A DNA stretch of 64,000 nucleotides, from the NCBI GenBank assembly GCA_016699635.1, contig CP064983.1:2604001-2668000 (forward strand), written 5' to 3'. The position numbers were made by a program, and so were the translations under genes. The DNA is from Bacteroidota bacterium. Lineage in GTDB: Bacteria > Bacteroidota > Bacteroidia > AKYH767-A > OLB10. This document shows, in pieces, positions 51,444 to 61,048 of this stretch (position 1 is its first letter; every line of letters begins with the position of its first letter). The notes below the pieces were generated by a model. That model did not search any database and was not told where the DNA came from. It was given only the letters and a program-made list of their open reading frames with translations.

Positions 51444-52295
51444 ATGAAATGGATGGGCAGGCGCGAAAGCGACAATGTTGAAGACCGCAGGAGATTTTCA
51501 GGAGGTAAAATTGCCTTAGGTGGTGGATTAGTTGGCATAATTGTCATTGTCATCAACTTGCTGATGGGTGGTGATCCTAATCAACTTCTACAACAAATGC
51601 AGCAGCAGGCAACAACTCAGACAACCACCACGGAATCATCTGCTGCCGATGATGAAATGGCAAGTTTTATAAAAGTAGCATTAGCAGATAACGAAGATAT
51701 CTGGAAGAAAATTTTTCAGGAAAACGAATTAGAATATCGTGAGCCTAAATTGGTTCTTTTTAGAGATGCAACACAGTCCGGTTGTGGCAATGCAAGCTCT
51801 GCTGTTGGGCCGTTCTACTGTCCGGCCGATGAGAAAGTATATATTGACCTTTCATTTTTTGATGAGTTGAAAAGCCGTTTTGGAGCAGAAGGCGGTGATT
51901 TTGCTGTTGCTTATGTATTGGCACATGAAGTAGGTCATCATGTTCAACATCTTTTAGGCACATCGGATAAGGTACATCAGATGCAGGAAGGTTTATCGGA
52001 AACAGAAGCAAATAAATTGTCAGTTGCTTTAGAACTTCAGGCAGATTTTTATGCAGGAGTTTGGGCTAATCAAAATCAAAAATTAAACAATGTGTTGGAA
52101 GATGGTGATATTGAAGAAGCATTAAGTGCAGCAAGTGCAGTTGGCGATGATAAGATTCAAAAAAAAGCACAAGGCTATGTTGTGCCTGATGCTTTTACTC
52201 ATGGCACTTCTGAACAGAGAATGTACTGGTTTAAAAAAGGCTATCAGACAGGAAAATTACAAGAAGGTAATACTTTTAAAGAACTGAACATTTAA
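51444..52295 (+). CDS. Neutral zinc metallopeptidase (YpfJ family), membrane-anchored
   Basis: 283 residues from the ATG at 51444. It opens MKWMGRRESDNVEDRRRFSGG, then one membrane helix (about 28-44, with ALGGGLVGIIVIVIN), a Gln/Thr-rich linker, and the peptidase domain. Motifs: SGCGNASSAVGPFYCP, KVYIDLSFF, and AHEVGHHVQHLLG with HExxH at 161-165; the third ligand is probably in LELQADFYAGVW. The family is widespread and its substrates are unknown. A terminator follows at 52324. Confidence 0.92.
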   Translation: MKWMGRRESDNVEDRRRFSGGKIALGGGLVGIIVIVINLLMGGDPNQLLQQMQQQATTQTTTTESSAADDEMASFIKVALADNEDIWKKIFQENELEYREPKLVLFRDATQSGCGNASSAVGPFYCPADEKVYIDLSFFDELKSRFGAEGGDFAVAYVLAHEVGHHVQHLLGTSDKVHQMQEGLSETEANKLSVALELQADFYAGVWANQNQKLNNVLEDGDIEEALSAASAVGDDKIQKKAQGYVVPDAFTHGTSEQRMYWFKKGYQTGKLQEGNTFKELNI

Positions 52296-52323
52296 TTTAT
52301 TCAATCTCAAATGCAAACTTTTT

Positions 52324-52361
52324 AAACCCGATAAAAACTAAATGTTGTCTGTCGGGTTTTT
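52324..52361 (+). terminator. Rho-independent terminator
   Basis: AAACCCGA (52324-52331) pairs exactly with TCGGGTTT (52352-52359), with a 20-base loop and T-rich end. It follows the metallopeptidase stop by 28 bases. The long loop weakens it slightly. Confidence 0.65.
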
Positions 52362-52400
52362 ATGTTTAGGTATAAAATTCAAAATCAAATTTAAATTATC

Positions 52401-53249
52401 ATGCAAAAATTCACATCATCGTTAATGGCACTCATCATTGCCACAACAACAACTTCAATGGCGCAATTAAAAACGCCACAACCAAGTCCAACTCAAAGTC
52501 TGACACAGGCATTTGGTCTTGGCGAAATCAAAATCGAATACAGCAGACCATCAGTAAAAGGAAGAACAATTTTTGGCGACCTTGTTCCTTATGGTAAAAT
52601 ATGGCGCACAGGAGCCAATCAATCTACCAAAGTAACTTTTGGAGCAGATACCAAGGTAAATGGTAATGATATTGCGGCCGGCACTTATGCACTCTACACA
52701 ATTCCAAACACAACAGATTGGGAAATTATTTTTTACAAAGATTTAACTCTTGGCGGAAATGTAGGCGACTATAAACAAACAGATGAAATGATGCGATTTA
52801 AGGTGAAGCCGGTTGCGACTGCCGATAAGATTGAAACTTTCACTATCAATATCAATAACATTGCACCAACTTCATGCAGTATTGATTTGTTATGGGATAA
52901 AACAAAAGTGAGTATTCCTGTTACTACCAATATTGACGAGAATGTTATGAAGCAAATAGATAAGGCTATGGGAGATAACAAGCCCTACTATCAGGCTGCA
53001 AACTATTATTACGAAAATGATAAAGACCTGAATAAAGCACGCGAATGGATAAATAAAGCTGTGGAAAACAACCCAAAGGCATATTGGGTTTTACACACTA
53101 AAGCTAAAATTGAATATAAACTGAAAAACTATACCGAAGCAACAAAAGCAGCAGAGCAAAGTCTGGCTTTAGCAAAGGAAAGCAGCGATAACAGTTACAT
53201 TAAAATGAATGAAAAGTTGATTGCAGATGTTAAGAAAATGGGTAAATAA
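52401..53249 (+). CDS. Secreted DUF2911 protein with TPR tail
   Basis: 282 residues. Signal peptide ends near TTTTSMAQ. DUF2911 domain (about 35-170): IKIEYSRPSVKGRTIFGDL, VPYGKIWRTGANQSTKV, AGTYALYTIPN. The C-terminal third has TPR-like helices (AREWINKAVENNPKAYWVL, NYTEATKAAEQSLALAK). Common in Bacteroidota; function unknown, presumably periplasmic. Confidence 0.88.
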   Translation: MQKFTSSLMALIIATTTTSMAQLKTPQPSPTQSLTQAFGLGEIKIEYSRPSVKGRTIFGDLVPYGKIWRTGANQSTKVTFGADTKVNGNDIAAGTYALYTIPNTTDWEIIFYKDLTLGGNVGDYKQTDEMMRFKVKPVATADKIETFTININNIAPTSCSIDLLWDKTKVSIPVTTNIDENVMKQIDKAMGDNKPYYQAANYYYENDKDLNKAREWINKAVENNPKAYWVLHTKAKIEYKLKNYTEATKAAEQSLALAKESSDNSYIKMNEKLIADVKKMGK

Positions 53250-53322
53250 AAAGTTATTAACAATCTGATCCTCAAAACGGTATTCTCCTACATTTGTGGA
53301 GGGTTTATTGTTTTTAGGTTAG

Positions 53323-53355
53323 AGGGAACAACATAATAGTTGTTTCCCTTTTTTA
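53323..53355 (+). terminator. Rho-independent terminator
   Basis: AGGGAACAAC (53323-53332) pairs with GTTGTTTCCCT (53339-53349), with one unpaired T, and is followed by a T6 run. A weaker hairpin near 53285-53301 precedes it. It ends the DUF2911 transcript. Confidence 0.75.
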
Positions 53356-53476
53356 TTTATCCTAAGTAAAAAGCCAAATTCCAATGAAATAGTGCTTTTG
53401 ATTGTGAAGTCTTGATTTATTAACATCTGAATGCAATAAAAATAAAATATGATTGTTGAATCATCGTTTTGATTAT

Positions 53477-53484
53477 TAATTTTG
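53477..53484 (+). promoter_or_regulatory. Promoter (-33 TTG / -7 TAnnTTTG) of the small secreted protein
   Basis: TAATTTTG with TTG at 53456-53458, 18 bases upstream, the best two-part match in the window. It is 15 bases before the ATG at 53500. Confidence 0.55.
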
Positions 53485-53499
53485 GAAAAAAATAATACA

Positions 53500-53796
53500 A
53501 TGAAAAAGTTAGTTAAACGCTTGTCTGCCCTTGGTGCAATGTTGATTATCTCAACTGTAGCATTTTCGCAGTCAACTACTACACAGGAAACAGAACAAAC
53601 TACACCACCACCTACAGAAACTACAGAAAGCACAGAAGACTCCACAGCAGCTACTGAGGCTGTACCCGATTCAACTGCAGTTGCTCCCGAAGGTGATCCT
53701 GCTGCCGGTGCAGCTAATGAAAAACCTGCTACCAGACACAAGTTGTACTCTGGCAAGCAACGTGGCAACAATGTAATTTACGATCCTAAAAAGTAA
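53500..53796 (+). CDS. Small secreted Thr/Pro/Glu-rich protein
   Basis: 98 residues. Signal peptide KKLVKRLSALGAMLIIST, cleaved near VAFSQ. The mature part is a low-complexity Thr/Glu/Pro/Ala chain (about 25-75) and a basic C-terminus (HKLYSGKQRGNNVIYDPKK). It has no recognised family and is probably disordered. Its own promoter and signal peptide support it as a real gene. Confidence 0.7.
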   Translation: MKKLVKRLSALGAMLIISTVAFSQSTTTQETEQTTPPPTETTESTEDSTAATEAVPDSTAVAPEGDPAAGAANEKPATRHKLYSGKQRGNNVIYDPKK

Positions 53797-53851
53797 GGGG
53801 TTGTTTTTTAATTTATTTCATCGTAATTTTACTTTTATAAAATAAAAATCA

Positions 53852-54328
53852 ATGAGAAAGTTATTCATGAGTTCAGCTATTTGCTTTGCAATTTTACTAA
53901 GCACAATGGTGTCTTTCAGTCAACAGACTGAAAAAAAATCAACAGAATCGGGTTTCTTTGTTCGCAATGGCCTTGTCTATTATATTAAAGGCAACACAGT
54001 AAATTTTCTGGAGAGCGATCAAACACTTGATAATGGTGCAACGATTAATCAACGTGGAATGATAAAATATCCCGATGGAAAGACAGCGCAGTTACAACAG
54101 GGAGAGATTTTAACATTCAATAACGTTCTTGTTCCGAAGGCAGTTGAAGAACATTTTGAATTAAAAGATGGTAAGCTTCAAATTGTAACTAATGGCATTT
54201 TTACTCCTGTACAGAAAGCCATGAAATTGGAAACCGGTGTCACAATTGATGAAGATGGTCATACATCATCAGGAATAACCCTTATGCCAAAACAAAAAAT
54301 GAACATGATGGGAGAATTAATAAAATAG
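53852..54328 (+). CDS. Secreted DUF6799-like protein
   Basis: 158 residues with a signal peptide ending near MVSFSQQ. Two similar units of about 60 residues follow: FFVRNGLVYYIKGNTVNFL with GATINQRGMIKYPDGK, and HFELKDGKLQIV with GVTIDEDGHTSSG. This duplicated pattern fits the DUF6799 family; I am fairly but not fully sure. Function unknown. Followed by a terminator. Confidence 0.7.
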   Translation: MRKLFMSSAICFAILLSTMVSFSQQTEKKSTESGFFVRNGLVYYIKGNTVNFLESDQTLDNGATINQRGMIKYPDGKTAQLQQGEILTFNNVLVPKAVEEHFELKDGKLQIVTNGIFTPVQKAMKLETGVTIDEDGHTSSGITLMPKQKMNMMGELIK

Positions 54329-54348
54329 TGTTGGTTTAAAAAATATGT

Positions 54349-54376
54349 AAAAGCCGGGTAATACCGGCTTTTTTTT
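54349..54376 (+). terminator. Rho-independent terminator
   Basis: AAAAGCCGG (54349-54357) pairs with CCGGCTTTT across a GTAATA loop (54358-54363) and runs into T8. It ends the DUF6799-like transcript just before the next gene. Confidence 0.88.
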
Positions 54377-54395
54377 ATGCTTAACTTTACCTGAC

Positions 54396-55202
54396 ATGTT
54401 GAAGTTTATAGATCAAACAGGATTTGAAATTAAATTGGAAACACCACCTCAAAGAATTGTTTCCTTAGTCCCATCACAAACAGAGTTGCTTGCAGATTTA
54501 GGACTACAAGATAGAATAGTTGGTATTACAAAATATTGCATTTATCCACCCGAACTTTTTTTATCTGTACCTCGGGTCGGTGGAACAAAATCTGTGAATC
54601 ATGAGTTAATCAACCAACTGAAGCCCGATATTATTATAGCTAATAAAGAAGAAAACAATCGCGAAGCTATTGAGCAACTAAGAAAAAATTTTCCGGTCTG
54701 GTTAAGTGATGTTAGTAATCTTCACGAAGCATTGGACATGATTTATAATATAGGTGTAATGACCGATTGTCAGAGTCGCGCTTCAGAAATCAATAGTCAG
54801 ATTGCGGAAAAATTTGCTGCTCTTACCATCAAAAATAAAAAACATACAGCAAAAAGAGCATTGTATTTTATTTGGAGAAACCCCTATATGTGTGTGGGAG
54901 GTGATACATTTATAAGCGATATGATGAACATGGCCGGCTATGATAATCTGATGTACTATCACAAAAGATATCCTGAGCTTTCAGAAAAGAAAATGGCAGA
55001 ACTTAATCCTGAAATTATTCTGCTTTCTTCAGAGCCATATCCTTTTAAAGCACGCCATATTGAAGAATTTAAAACGATCTGTCCTAAAGCTGAGATAAAA
55101 TTGGTTGATGGTGAATTTTTTGCATGGTATGGCAGCCGTATGATAAAAGCTGCTGATTATTTCCATCAACTATGCGACAGTAATTCAAATGTGTCAGAAT
55201 AA
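54396..55202 (+). CDS. BtuF-like periplasmic-binding-fold protein without signal peptide
   Basis: 268 residues of the helical-backbone metal/cobalamin receptor family: IVSLVPSQTELLADLGL, VGITKYCIYP, VGGTKSVNHELINQLKPDIII, and YFIWRNPYMCVGGDTFISD. Members with a signal peptide bind vitamin B12 or iron chelates for an ABC importer. Here the first residues are LKFIDQTGFEIKLE with no hydrophobic segment, and no permease or ATPase gene is adjacent. It is probably cytoplasmic or exported another way. Ligand unknown. Confidence 0.85.
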   Translation: MLKFIDQTGFEIKLETPPQRIVSLVPSQTELLADLGLQDRIVGITKYCIYPPELFLSVPRVGGTKSVNHELINQLKPDIIIANKEENNREAIEQLRKNFPVWLSDVSNLHEALDMIYNIGVMTDCQSRASEINSQIAEKFAALTIKNKKHTAKRALYFIWRNPYMCVGGDTFISDMMNMAGYDNLMYYHKRYPELSEKKMAELNPEIILLSSEPYPFKARHIEEFKTICPKAEIKLVDGEFFAWYGSRMIKAADYFHQLCDSNSNVSE

Positions 55203-55210
55203 TACCTTTG
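55203..55210 (+). promoter_or_regulatory. TAnnTTTG -7 box before the patatin gene
   Basis: TACCTTTG followed by CA, overlapping the BtuF-like stop and 4 bases before the ATG at 55215. It would give an essentially leaderless transcript. Confidence 0.4.
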
Positions 55211-55214
55211 CACG

Positions 55215-57503
55215 ATGATGCAGAAATGGATAAAGGTGTTATCTATAATTAGTTTATTAAATGTAAATATTCTATTTGCGCAAAAAGTTGGTTTGGTATT
55301 AAGTGGAGGCGGTGCAAGAGGATTTGCCCATATTGGCGTGATAAAAGCATTGGAAGAAAATGGAATTCCTATTGATTTTATTACAGGAACTTCAGCAGGA
55401 GCTCTTGTTGGAGGCATGTATGTTTCAGGTACCAGCCCACAACAAATGCAAAATATTGTTTTAAGTGACGATTTTAAAAATTGGGCAACAGGCACCTTGA
55501 GCGATGAACTTATATATTTTTTCAAGGAACGCGAAAGAGATGCATCATGGGCAACTGTTAAACTTAGCTATGATTCAACTTTAAGAATGAATCTTAATGG
55601 AGCATTGGTCAATAGTGGACAAATAGACTTTGCACTGCTTGAAAATCATTCAGCTGCAAGTGCCGGTGCCGATTATGATTTTAATAACCTCTTTGTTCCA
55701 TTTCGTTGTGTTGCTTCAGATATTAAAAACAAACGCCCGGTAATTTTTAATTGTGGCGACCTTAGTCAGGCAATAAGAGCCTCAATTGCCTATCCGCTGT
55801 ATCTCTCACCTATGACAGCCGATAATCAGCTTTACTACGATGGTGGAATTTATAATAACTTTCCCTCAGATGTTATGCTCAATGAGTTTGATCCTGATAT
55901 TATGATTGGTGTTTCAGTGGGCGGTGGCCCTGATATTCCGAAAGAAGACAATATGTTTTCACAACTCAGAACAATGATAATTCAATCGCAGCATGTTGTA
56001 TTGCCCGGAGCTGATGATATTTTAATTCAACCTGATGTTACCAATATTGGAGTATTTGATTTTTATAATTTTCAAGCTTTGATTGATAGTGGTTATAAAG
56101 CAACAATGGCTCGAATGGATGATATCAAACAAGCTATTGCCAGAAGAATCTCACCCGAAGAATTAACCCAGAAACGAGATAACTTTATTAGCAAATTACA
56201 TCCTTTAATAGTTGGCGACATTGTAGTAACAGGTGTAAGCCCCGAAAAAACAAAATATATTAAGTCTATTTTGAATCCTCGCGGAAGCAATATGCTACTT
56301 CGACAACTCAAACCCCGTTATTTTAAATTGCTTGCAGATGAAAATATAAGATATGCATTTCCAAAATTGGTTTATGATCCTAAAACAGAAGTATATAATC
56401 GGGAGATTTATATTAAACCGGAAACAGATTTGCGAGTTGATATAGGAGGAAATTTCTCTTCACGACCAATTAGTGAAGGGTTTATTGGCTTCCGATATAA
56501 CATTCTTGGTCCATATAGTTTAAGTCTCCATGCCAATACCTATTTCGGAAAACTATATAATTCCGGTCAGCTTAAATTGAGGCTCGATATACCCGGCAGA
56601 CCTGACTTTTTTATTGAGCCGTTTACTACTTTAAACAGGATGGACTATTTTAAAAGCAGTAGTTTTTTTAAAGATGATATCAAACCTGCATATTTATTAG
56701 TAACAGACCAGTCCTATGGATTAAATATTGGTATGCCGGCACGAAATAAAGGAGCACTAACTGTAGGTGGAAATTATTTTAACATTAAAGACAGGTATTA
56801 TCAAACCAGAAGTTTCTCTGTTAATGATACTGCAGACTTTACCAGGTTTGAGGGATTAAGTTGTGTTGTTGGTTTTGAAAGAAACACTTTAAATAGGAAG
56901 ATGTATGCATCAAAAGGTTCTTACTTAGCTATTCGAACACGTTTTGTTTCCGGCAATGAAGTAACCAATCCCGGTTCTTTACAAGATAATGCCCCAACTA
57001 TCAGAGAGTGGCATCAATGGTGGCAGGTTAAAATGATTTACGATAATTATTTTTTCAGAGCAGGAAAGTATAAACTCGGTTTTTATGCCGAAACAAATTT
57101 TTCCGGTCAACCATTTTTTAATAACTATACTGCAACTATCTTGCAAATGCCCGGATTTTATCCCACTCAGGAAAGTAAAACTTTGTTTCTCGACAATTTT
57201 CATGCACCAAACTATTTAGGTATTGGAGTTCGAAATGTATTTAGTTTACGTTCGAATATTGATTTCCGTTTAGAGGGTTATGCTTTTCAACCATTTCAGG
57301 CAGTTGTTAAAAATGATAATGAGAAAACAGTATTTGGTGATGCATTATCTGCCAGATATTTTATTGCATCATTTTCCGGAATTTTCCACAGTCCGGTAGG
57401 TCCTGTAGCAATGACACTTAATTATTATGACAGAAAAACAAAATCATTTACTGTCCTTTTCCATATTGGCTATATATTGTTTAATAAACATGCATTGGAT
57501 TAG
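55215..57503 (+). CDS. Patatin-like phospholipase with C-terminal beta-barrel
   Basis: 762 residues. Signal peptide WIKVLSIISLLNVNILFAQ. Patatin domain (about 25-320): oxyanion loop SGGGARGFAHIGV, nucleophile Ser60 in GTSAGA, and Asp209 in DGGIYNN. Then a POTRA-like linker (HPLIVGDIVVTGVSPEKT) and a BamA/Omp85-type barrel of about 380 residues ending in a strand (FTVLFHIGYILFN). It is the PlpD-like two-part layout: the barrel sits in the outer membrane and the lipase is carried to the periplasm or surface. Substrates are probably phospholipids. Confidence 0.92.
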   Translation: MMQKWIKVLSIISLLNVNILFAQKVGLVLSGGGARGFAHIGVIKALEENGIPIDFITGTSAGALVGGMYVSGTSPQQMQNIVLSDDFKNWATGTLSDELIYFFKERERDASWATVKLSYDSTLRMNLNGALVNSGQIDFALLENHSAASAGADYDFNNLFVPFRCVASDIKNKRPVIFNCGDLSQAIRASIAYPLYLSPMTADNQLYYDGGIYNNFPSDVMLNEFDPDIMIGVSVGGGPDIPKEDNMFSQLRTMIIQSQHVVLPGADDILIQPDVTNIGVFDFYNFQALIDSGYKATMARMDDIKQAIARRISPEELTQKRDNFISKLHPLIVGDIVVTGVSPEKTKYIKSILNPRGSNMLLRQLKPRYFKLLADENIRYAFPKLVYDPKTEVYNREIYIKPETDLRVDIGGNFSSRPISEGFIGFRYNILGPYSLSLHANTYFGKLYNSGQLKLRLDIPGRPDFFIEPFTTLNRMDYFKSSSFFKDDIKPAYLLVTDQSYGLNIGMPARNKGALTVGGNYFNIKDRYYQTRSFSVNDTADFTRFEGLSCVVGFERNTLNRKMYASKGSYLAIRTRFVSGNEVTNPGSLQDNAPTIREWHQWWQVKMIYDNYFFRAGKYKLGFYAETNFSGQPFFNNYTATILQMPGFYPTQESKTLFLDNFHAPNYLGIGVRNVFSLRSNIDFRLEGYAFQPFQAVVKNDNEKTVFGDALSARYFIASFSGIFHSPVGPVAMTLNYYDRKTKSFTVLFHIGYILFNKHALD

Positions 57504-57530
57504 TTAAGTGATTTATTTCGGATTGATTTT

Positions 57531-58601
57531 ATGAGTAAAACAGTCATTGTAGCTCCCTTAAATTGGGGACTAGGTCACGCAACAAGAAGTAAAACTGTAA
57601 TTGATAATCTTTTAGCTGCCGGTTGCAAAGTGATTATTGCATCTGATGGCAATAGCTTAAGTGTATTGAAGCGGCAATTCCCTGTGCTGCAAGCAGAAGA
57701 ATTACCATCATATAGTCCTGTTTACCCTCTTAATGGTAATATGGTATGGGCAATGCTTAAACAAACACCAAAAATGCTGTTAAATATTAGCAATGAACAA
57801 TCCGCTATAAAGAAAATTGCTTCAAAATATAATGCAGAAATTATTATTTCTGATAACAGGTATGGTTGTTTTACAAATTTTACAAAGAATATTTTTTTAT
57901 CACATCAACTAATGATTCAATCACCGGAATCTTTGTTGTTTTTGCGGCCTTCCATTAACAGATTACATGCAAAATATATAAATCGTTTTCATGAATGTTG
58001 GATTCCTGATGTGGAACATGGATTTAAACTGTCCGGAATTTTATCTGAAAATAAGTTTATTAAAATTCCAAAGTATAATTGTGGATTGCTTTCTTCATTT
58101 CAATCTTCAAATCTGTCAAATGATAAGAAGTATGATATAGTTGCAATTCTATCAGGTCCGGAGCCTCAGCGAACAATATTTGAAGGTAAAATAATTGAAC
58201 AGTTAGAAAAACTCCATTGTAGTGCATTATTAATACGTGGGAAAATTTCCGACCCAAATGAAATTCCTGATAGGGGAGCATTACAATTTAAAAATTATAT
58301 GCCAGCAGATGAAATTGCTAAGTTCATAAATACAGATACGTTGGTGATTTGTCGGTCAGGCTATTCCACAATTATGGATATTGCACAATTAGGAGTAAGA
58401 GCATTATTGGTACCTACACCGGGTCAGACAGAACAGGAATACCTTGCTTCATATCTTGAAGAGAATAAAATTTTCATGATGCAAACTCAGAGTAATATTG
58501 ATATTCAAAATGCAATTGAAAAGAAGTTGGAATACGCAGCAATAAGAATTGAGAAGAATATTTTATTACAACAAAATTTGAATCGGATATTACTCTCCTA
58601 A
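57531..58601 (+). CDS. MurG/UGT-like glycosyltransferase family protein
   Basis: 356 residues, intact. GT-B fold with an N-terminal APLNWGLGHATRSKTVI acceptor loop (the GxGHxxR-type motif of MurG and diacylglycerol glucosyltransferases) and a C-terminal donor motif VICRSGYSTIMDIAQLGVRAL with PTPGQTEQEYLA. Common in Bacteroidota and not a peptidoglycan MurG. Probably glycosylates a lipid or other acceptor. The 3' end overlaps the convergent small gene by 4 bases. Confidence 0.85.
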   Translation: MSKTVIVAPLNWGLGHATRSKTVIDNLLAAGCKVIIASDGNSLSVLKRQFPVLQAEELPSYSPVYPLNGNMVWAMLKQTPKMLLNISNEQSAIKKIASKYNAEIIISDNRYGCFTNFTKNIFLSHQLMIQSPESLLFLRPSINRLHAKYINRFHECWIPDVEHGFKLSGILSENKFIKIPKYNCGLLSSFQSSNLSNDKKYDIVAILSGPEPQRTIFEGKIIEQLEKLHCSALLIRGKISDPNEIPDRGALQFKNYMPADEIAKFINTDTLVICRSGYSTIMDIAQLGVRALLVPTPGQTEQEYLASYLEENKIFMMQTQSNIDIQNAIEKKLEYAAIRIEKNILLQQNLNRILLS

Positions 58602-58852
58602 CTTAAAGTAAGCTCATATTGCATTCCTGATATGGAGTTGAGCTCACTAATGCAAAACAAGGCATCTTCAATTTGGATTTCAGTTTTTTTAATAACTGCT
58701 TCATAATATCCTTCTGTTGATAGCCATAGGCCTTCGGGCAAATCAACCAGTTCATGAGTATATAAAATCAATACCAATTCACCCTCTTCATCATATAATT
58801 CATTTACTGTTGCAGGAAAATTTTCAGAAGCTTTGAGCTGCGGATTATTCAT
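58598..58852 (-). CDS. Small hypothetical acidic protein
   Basis: 84 residues, no recognised family. Acidic, with VNELYDEEGELVLILYTHEL, a YEAVIKKTEIQIEDALFCI strand-like tail and no signal peptide. It lies 8 bases after the NlpC/P60 gene at the end of the operon, which supports it as real. Confidence 0.6.
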   Translation of the reverse strand: MNNPQLKASENFPATVNELYDEEGELVLILYTHELVDLPEGLWLSTEGYYEAVIKKTEIQIEDALFCISELNSISGMQYELTLS

Positions 58853-58860
58853 GGATGAAT

Positions 58861-59633
58861 TTAAAATATTCTTTTTATCAACCTGAGTTTATGTGTGTAT
58901 CGTTTGGTTTCCTGATTGTAAATACCTACCTGATCAAATGCATCAATACGAACTTTCCCAGATGCATGAATAATGGTATCTCGTGCAGTTAAAATACCAA
59001 CGTGAATAATATTCCCTTCTTCATTATCAAAAAATGCTAAATCGCCCGGCATGGCTTCATCAACAAGGTTCACAATATTTCCTTGTTCAGCTTGTAAAGC
59101 AGCATCGCGCAAAGAGAATATCCCGATAATTTATAAACCAACTGCGTAAATCCGGAACAATCTATACCAAAAGGAGATCTTCCTCCCCATAAATATGGCG
59201 CATTGAGATACATGTATGCATTTTCAATTAATAATGCTGATGTAGCTGCTTTTTGAGGAAACTTTGCATTGCCATCAAACCGGTAAGTTCTGGTATTAAT
59301 TCTGCAATGCTGATTTTCAAAAAATGGTAAAGCACTACCTAAAATCACAGTCTGAATTTTATTGTCGTGTAATAAAATTTGCACCAGGTCAAAGCAAACA
59401 AATGCTCCGTTTTTTTGTAGAAATTGAAAATCGTTATAACTTATTTCTGTATGTTGGTTTAAAGCAATGAAGCCCTCATAGCCATCATGCGAAGTTCTGA
59501 TTTTAAACCACTCTTTTTGTGATTCAACTACTTCGTAATGTTCACCAAAAAGTATTTGTGAAACCAACTCACTTCTGTGCGAAGGCTCCCTCCTCATAGG
59601 AACAAGACTCATTTCACAAATGCCAAATGACAT
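58861..59633 (-). CDS. NlpC/P60 (C40) peptidase with SH3-like domain (frameshifted)
   Basis: About 257 residues. N-terminal SH3-like segment (PMRREPSHRSELVSQILFGE, YEVVESQKEWFKIRT), then an NlpC/P60 domain with catalytic Cys159 in GIDCSGFTQLVYKL, the His of NIIHVGILTA and a third polar residue in IIHASGKV. One T missing from the TTT near 59117 breaks it; restoring it gives GYSLLRDAALQAEQG. The family cuts gamma-D-Glu-diamino acid bonds in peptidoglycan peptides. No signal peptide, so a cytoplasmic recycling role is likely. Confidence 0.86.
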
Positions 59634-59652
59634 ATTCTGCTAAATATTGAAT

Positions 59653-61013
59653 TTACGCTAAAGCATCAACTACATCCTGCCTTGTTACAATGTAGTTTCT
59701 GTCAGCCTTAAAATCTTTTACAATAACTGCCTGATTGTTTTTACTAAGCAAGTCACTTAATGTATCTATTGAAGTATTGATATCAATAAATGGCATAGCT
59801 TCTTGCATAATATCACTAACCGGCTTATTTTTTAGTTCAGGACTTTTTAAAAGTGACGAGTAAATATGATTCTCGGTAATATTACCAACAATTCTTCCTT
59901 CACGGGTGATAGGTATTTGAGAAAAATTATTTGTTTTTATAATTTTCAATGTATCGCCAATCGGTAAAGTTGCTTCAACAGTAGTTAAATTAACGTCTTT
60001 TTTTGAGCCGATAATATCTGATGCCGTCATGCCTTTCTTATCGAAATAGCCTTTAGATCGCATCCAGTCATCATTGAATATTTTTGCAATGTACCTCGAT
60101 CCATGATCGTGAAAAATAATTACAACGACATCTGTTGGTTTTAATTGCTCTTTCATCTGAAGCAACCCTGCAACAGCCGAGCCGGCACTGTTACCAACCC
60201 AAATACCTTCTTTGCGAACCAAATCACGTGTCATCAATGCCGCATCCTTATCAGTAACTTTTTCAAAATGATCTATTACAGTAAAATCGTAATTCTGTGG
60301 TATAAAATCTTCTCCTATACCCTCTGTTACATAAGGGTAAATTTCATTCTTATCTAAAATACCTGTTTCATGATATTTTTTAAGCGCTGAACCATAAGTG
60401 TCAATTGCCCATACTTTAATTTTTGGATTTTTTTCTTTTAAATAACGACCAGTGCCTGTTATCGTTCCGCCTGTACCAGCACCAACTACCAAGTGTGTGA
60501 TTTTCCCTTCTGTCTGTTCCCAAATTTCTGGACCGGTTTGCTCATAATGTGCCTGACGATTACTTAAATTGTCATACTGATTTGGATAAAATGCATTTGG
60601 AATTTCTTTACTGAGTCTGGCTGCAACAGAATAGTAGGAGCGAGGGTCTTCTGGTTCAACATCCGTTGGACAAACAATTACTTCTGCGCCAAAAGCACGC
60701 AATGCATCTACTTTTTCTTTACTTTGTTTATCAGTAGTTGTAAAAATACATTTGTACCCTTTAATGATTGCAGCAATAGCCAATCCCATTCCTGTGTTAC
60801 CACTAGTTCCTTCTATGATTGTTCCACGGGTTTTAACTTTCCACTCTTTTCGGCATCTTCTATCATCTTCAGTGCCATTCTGTCTTTTATCGAGTTGCCT
60901 GGATTTACAGTTTCGATTTTAGCCAAAACTGTAGCCTGAACTCCTTGTGTCACAGAATTCAATTTTACCAATGGCGTGTTACCAATGGTTTCAAGTATAT
61001 TGTTGAAATACAT
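59653..61013 (-). CDS. PLP-dependent cystathionine beta-synthase / cysteine synthase with CBS pair (frameshifted)
   Basis: About 453 residues. PLP domain with NPGNSIKDRMA (Schiff-base Lys43), the EGTSGNTGMGLAIAA substrate loop and GAGTGGTITGTGRYLK phosphate loop. The C-terminal CBS pair (about 335-450, TLPIGDTLKII and SDIMQEAMPFI) marks cystathionine beta-synthase over plain cysteine synthase. A missing G near 60834 splits it; restoring it gives KLKPGGTIIEGTSGNTG. It joins serine and homocysteine, or makes cysteine; CBS domains usually bind an adenosyl regulator. Confidence 0.9.
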
Positions 61014-61048
61014 TAAATGTTATTTGAATTGATTATAAAATTTTCTAT

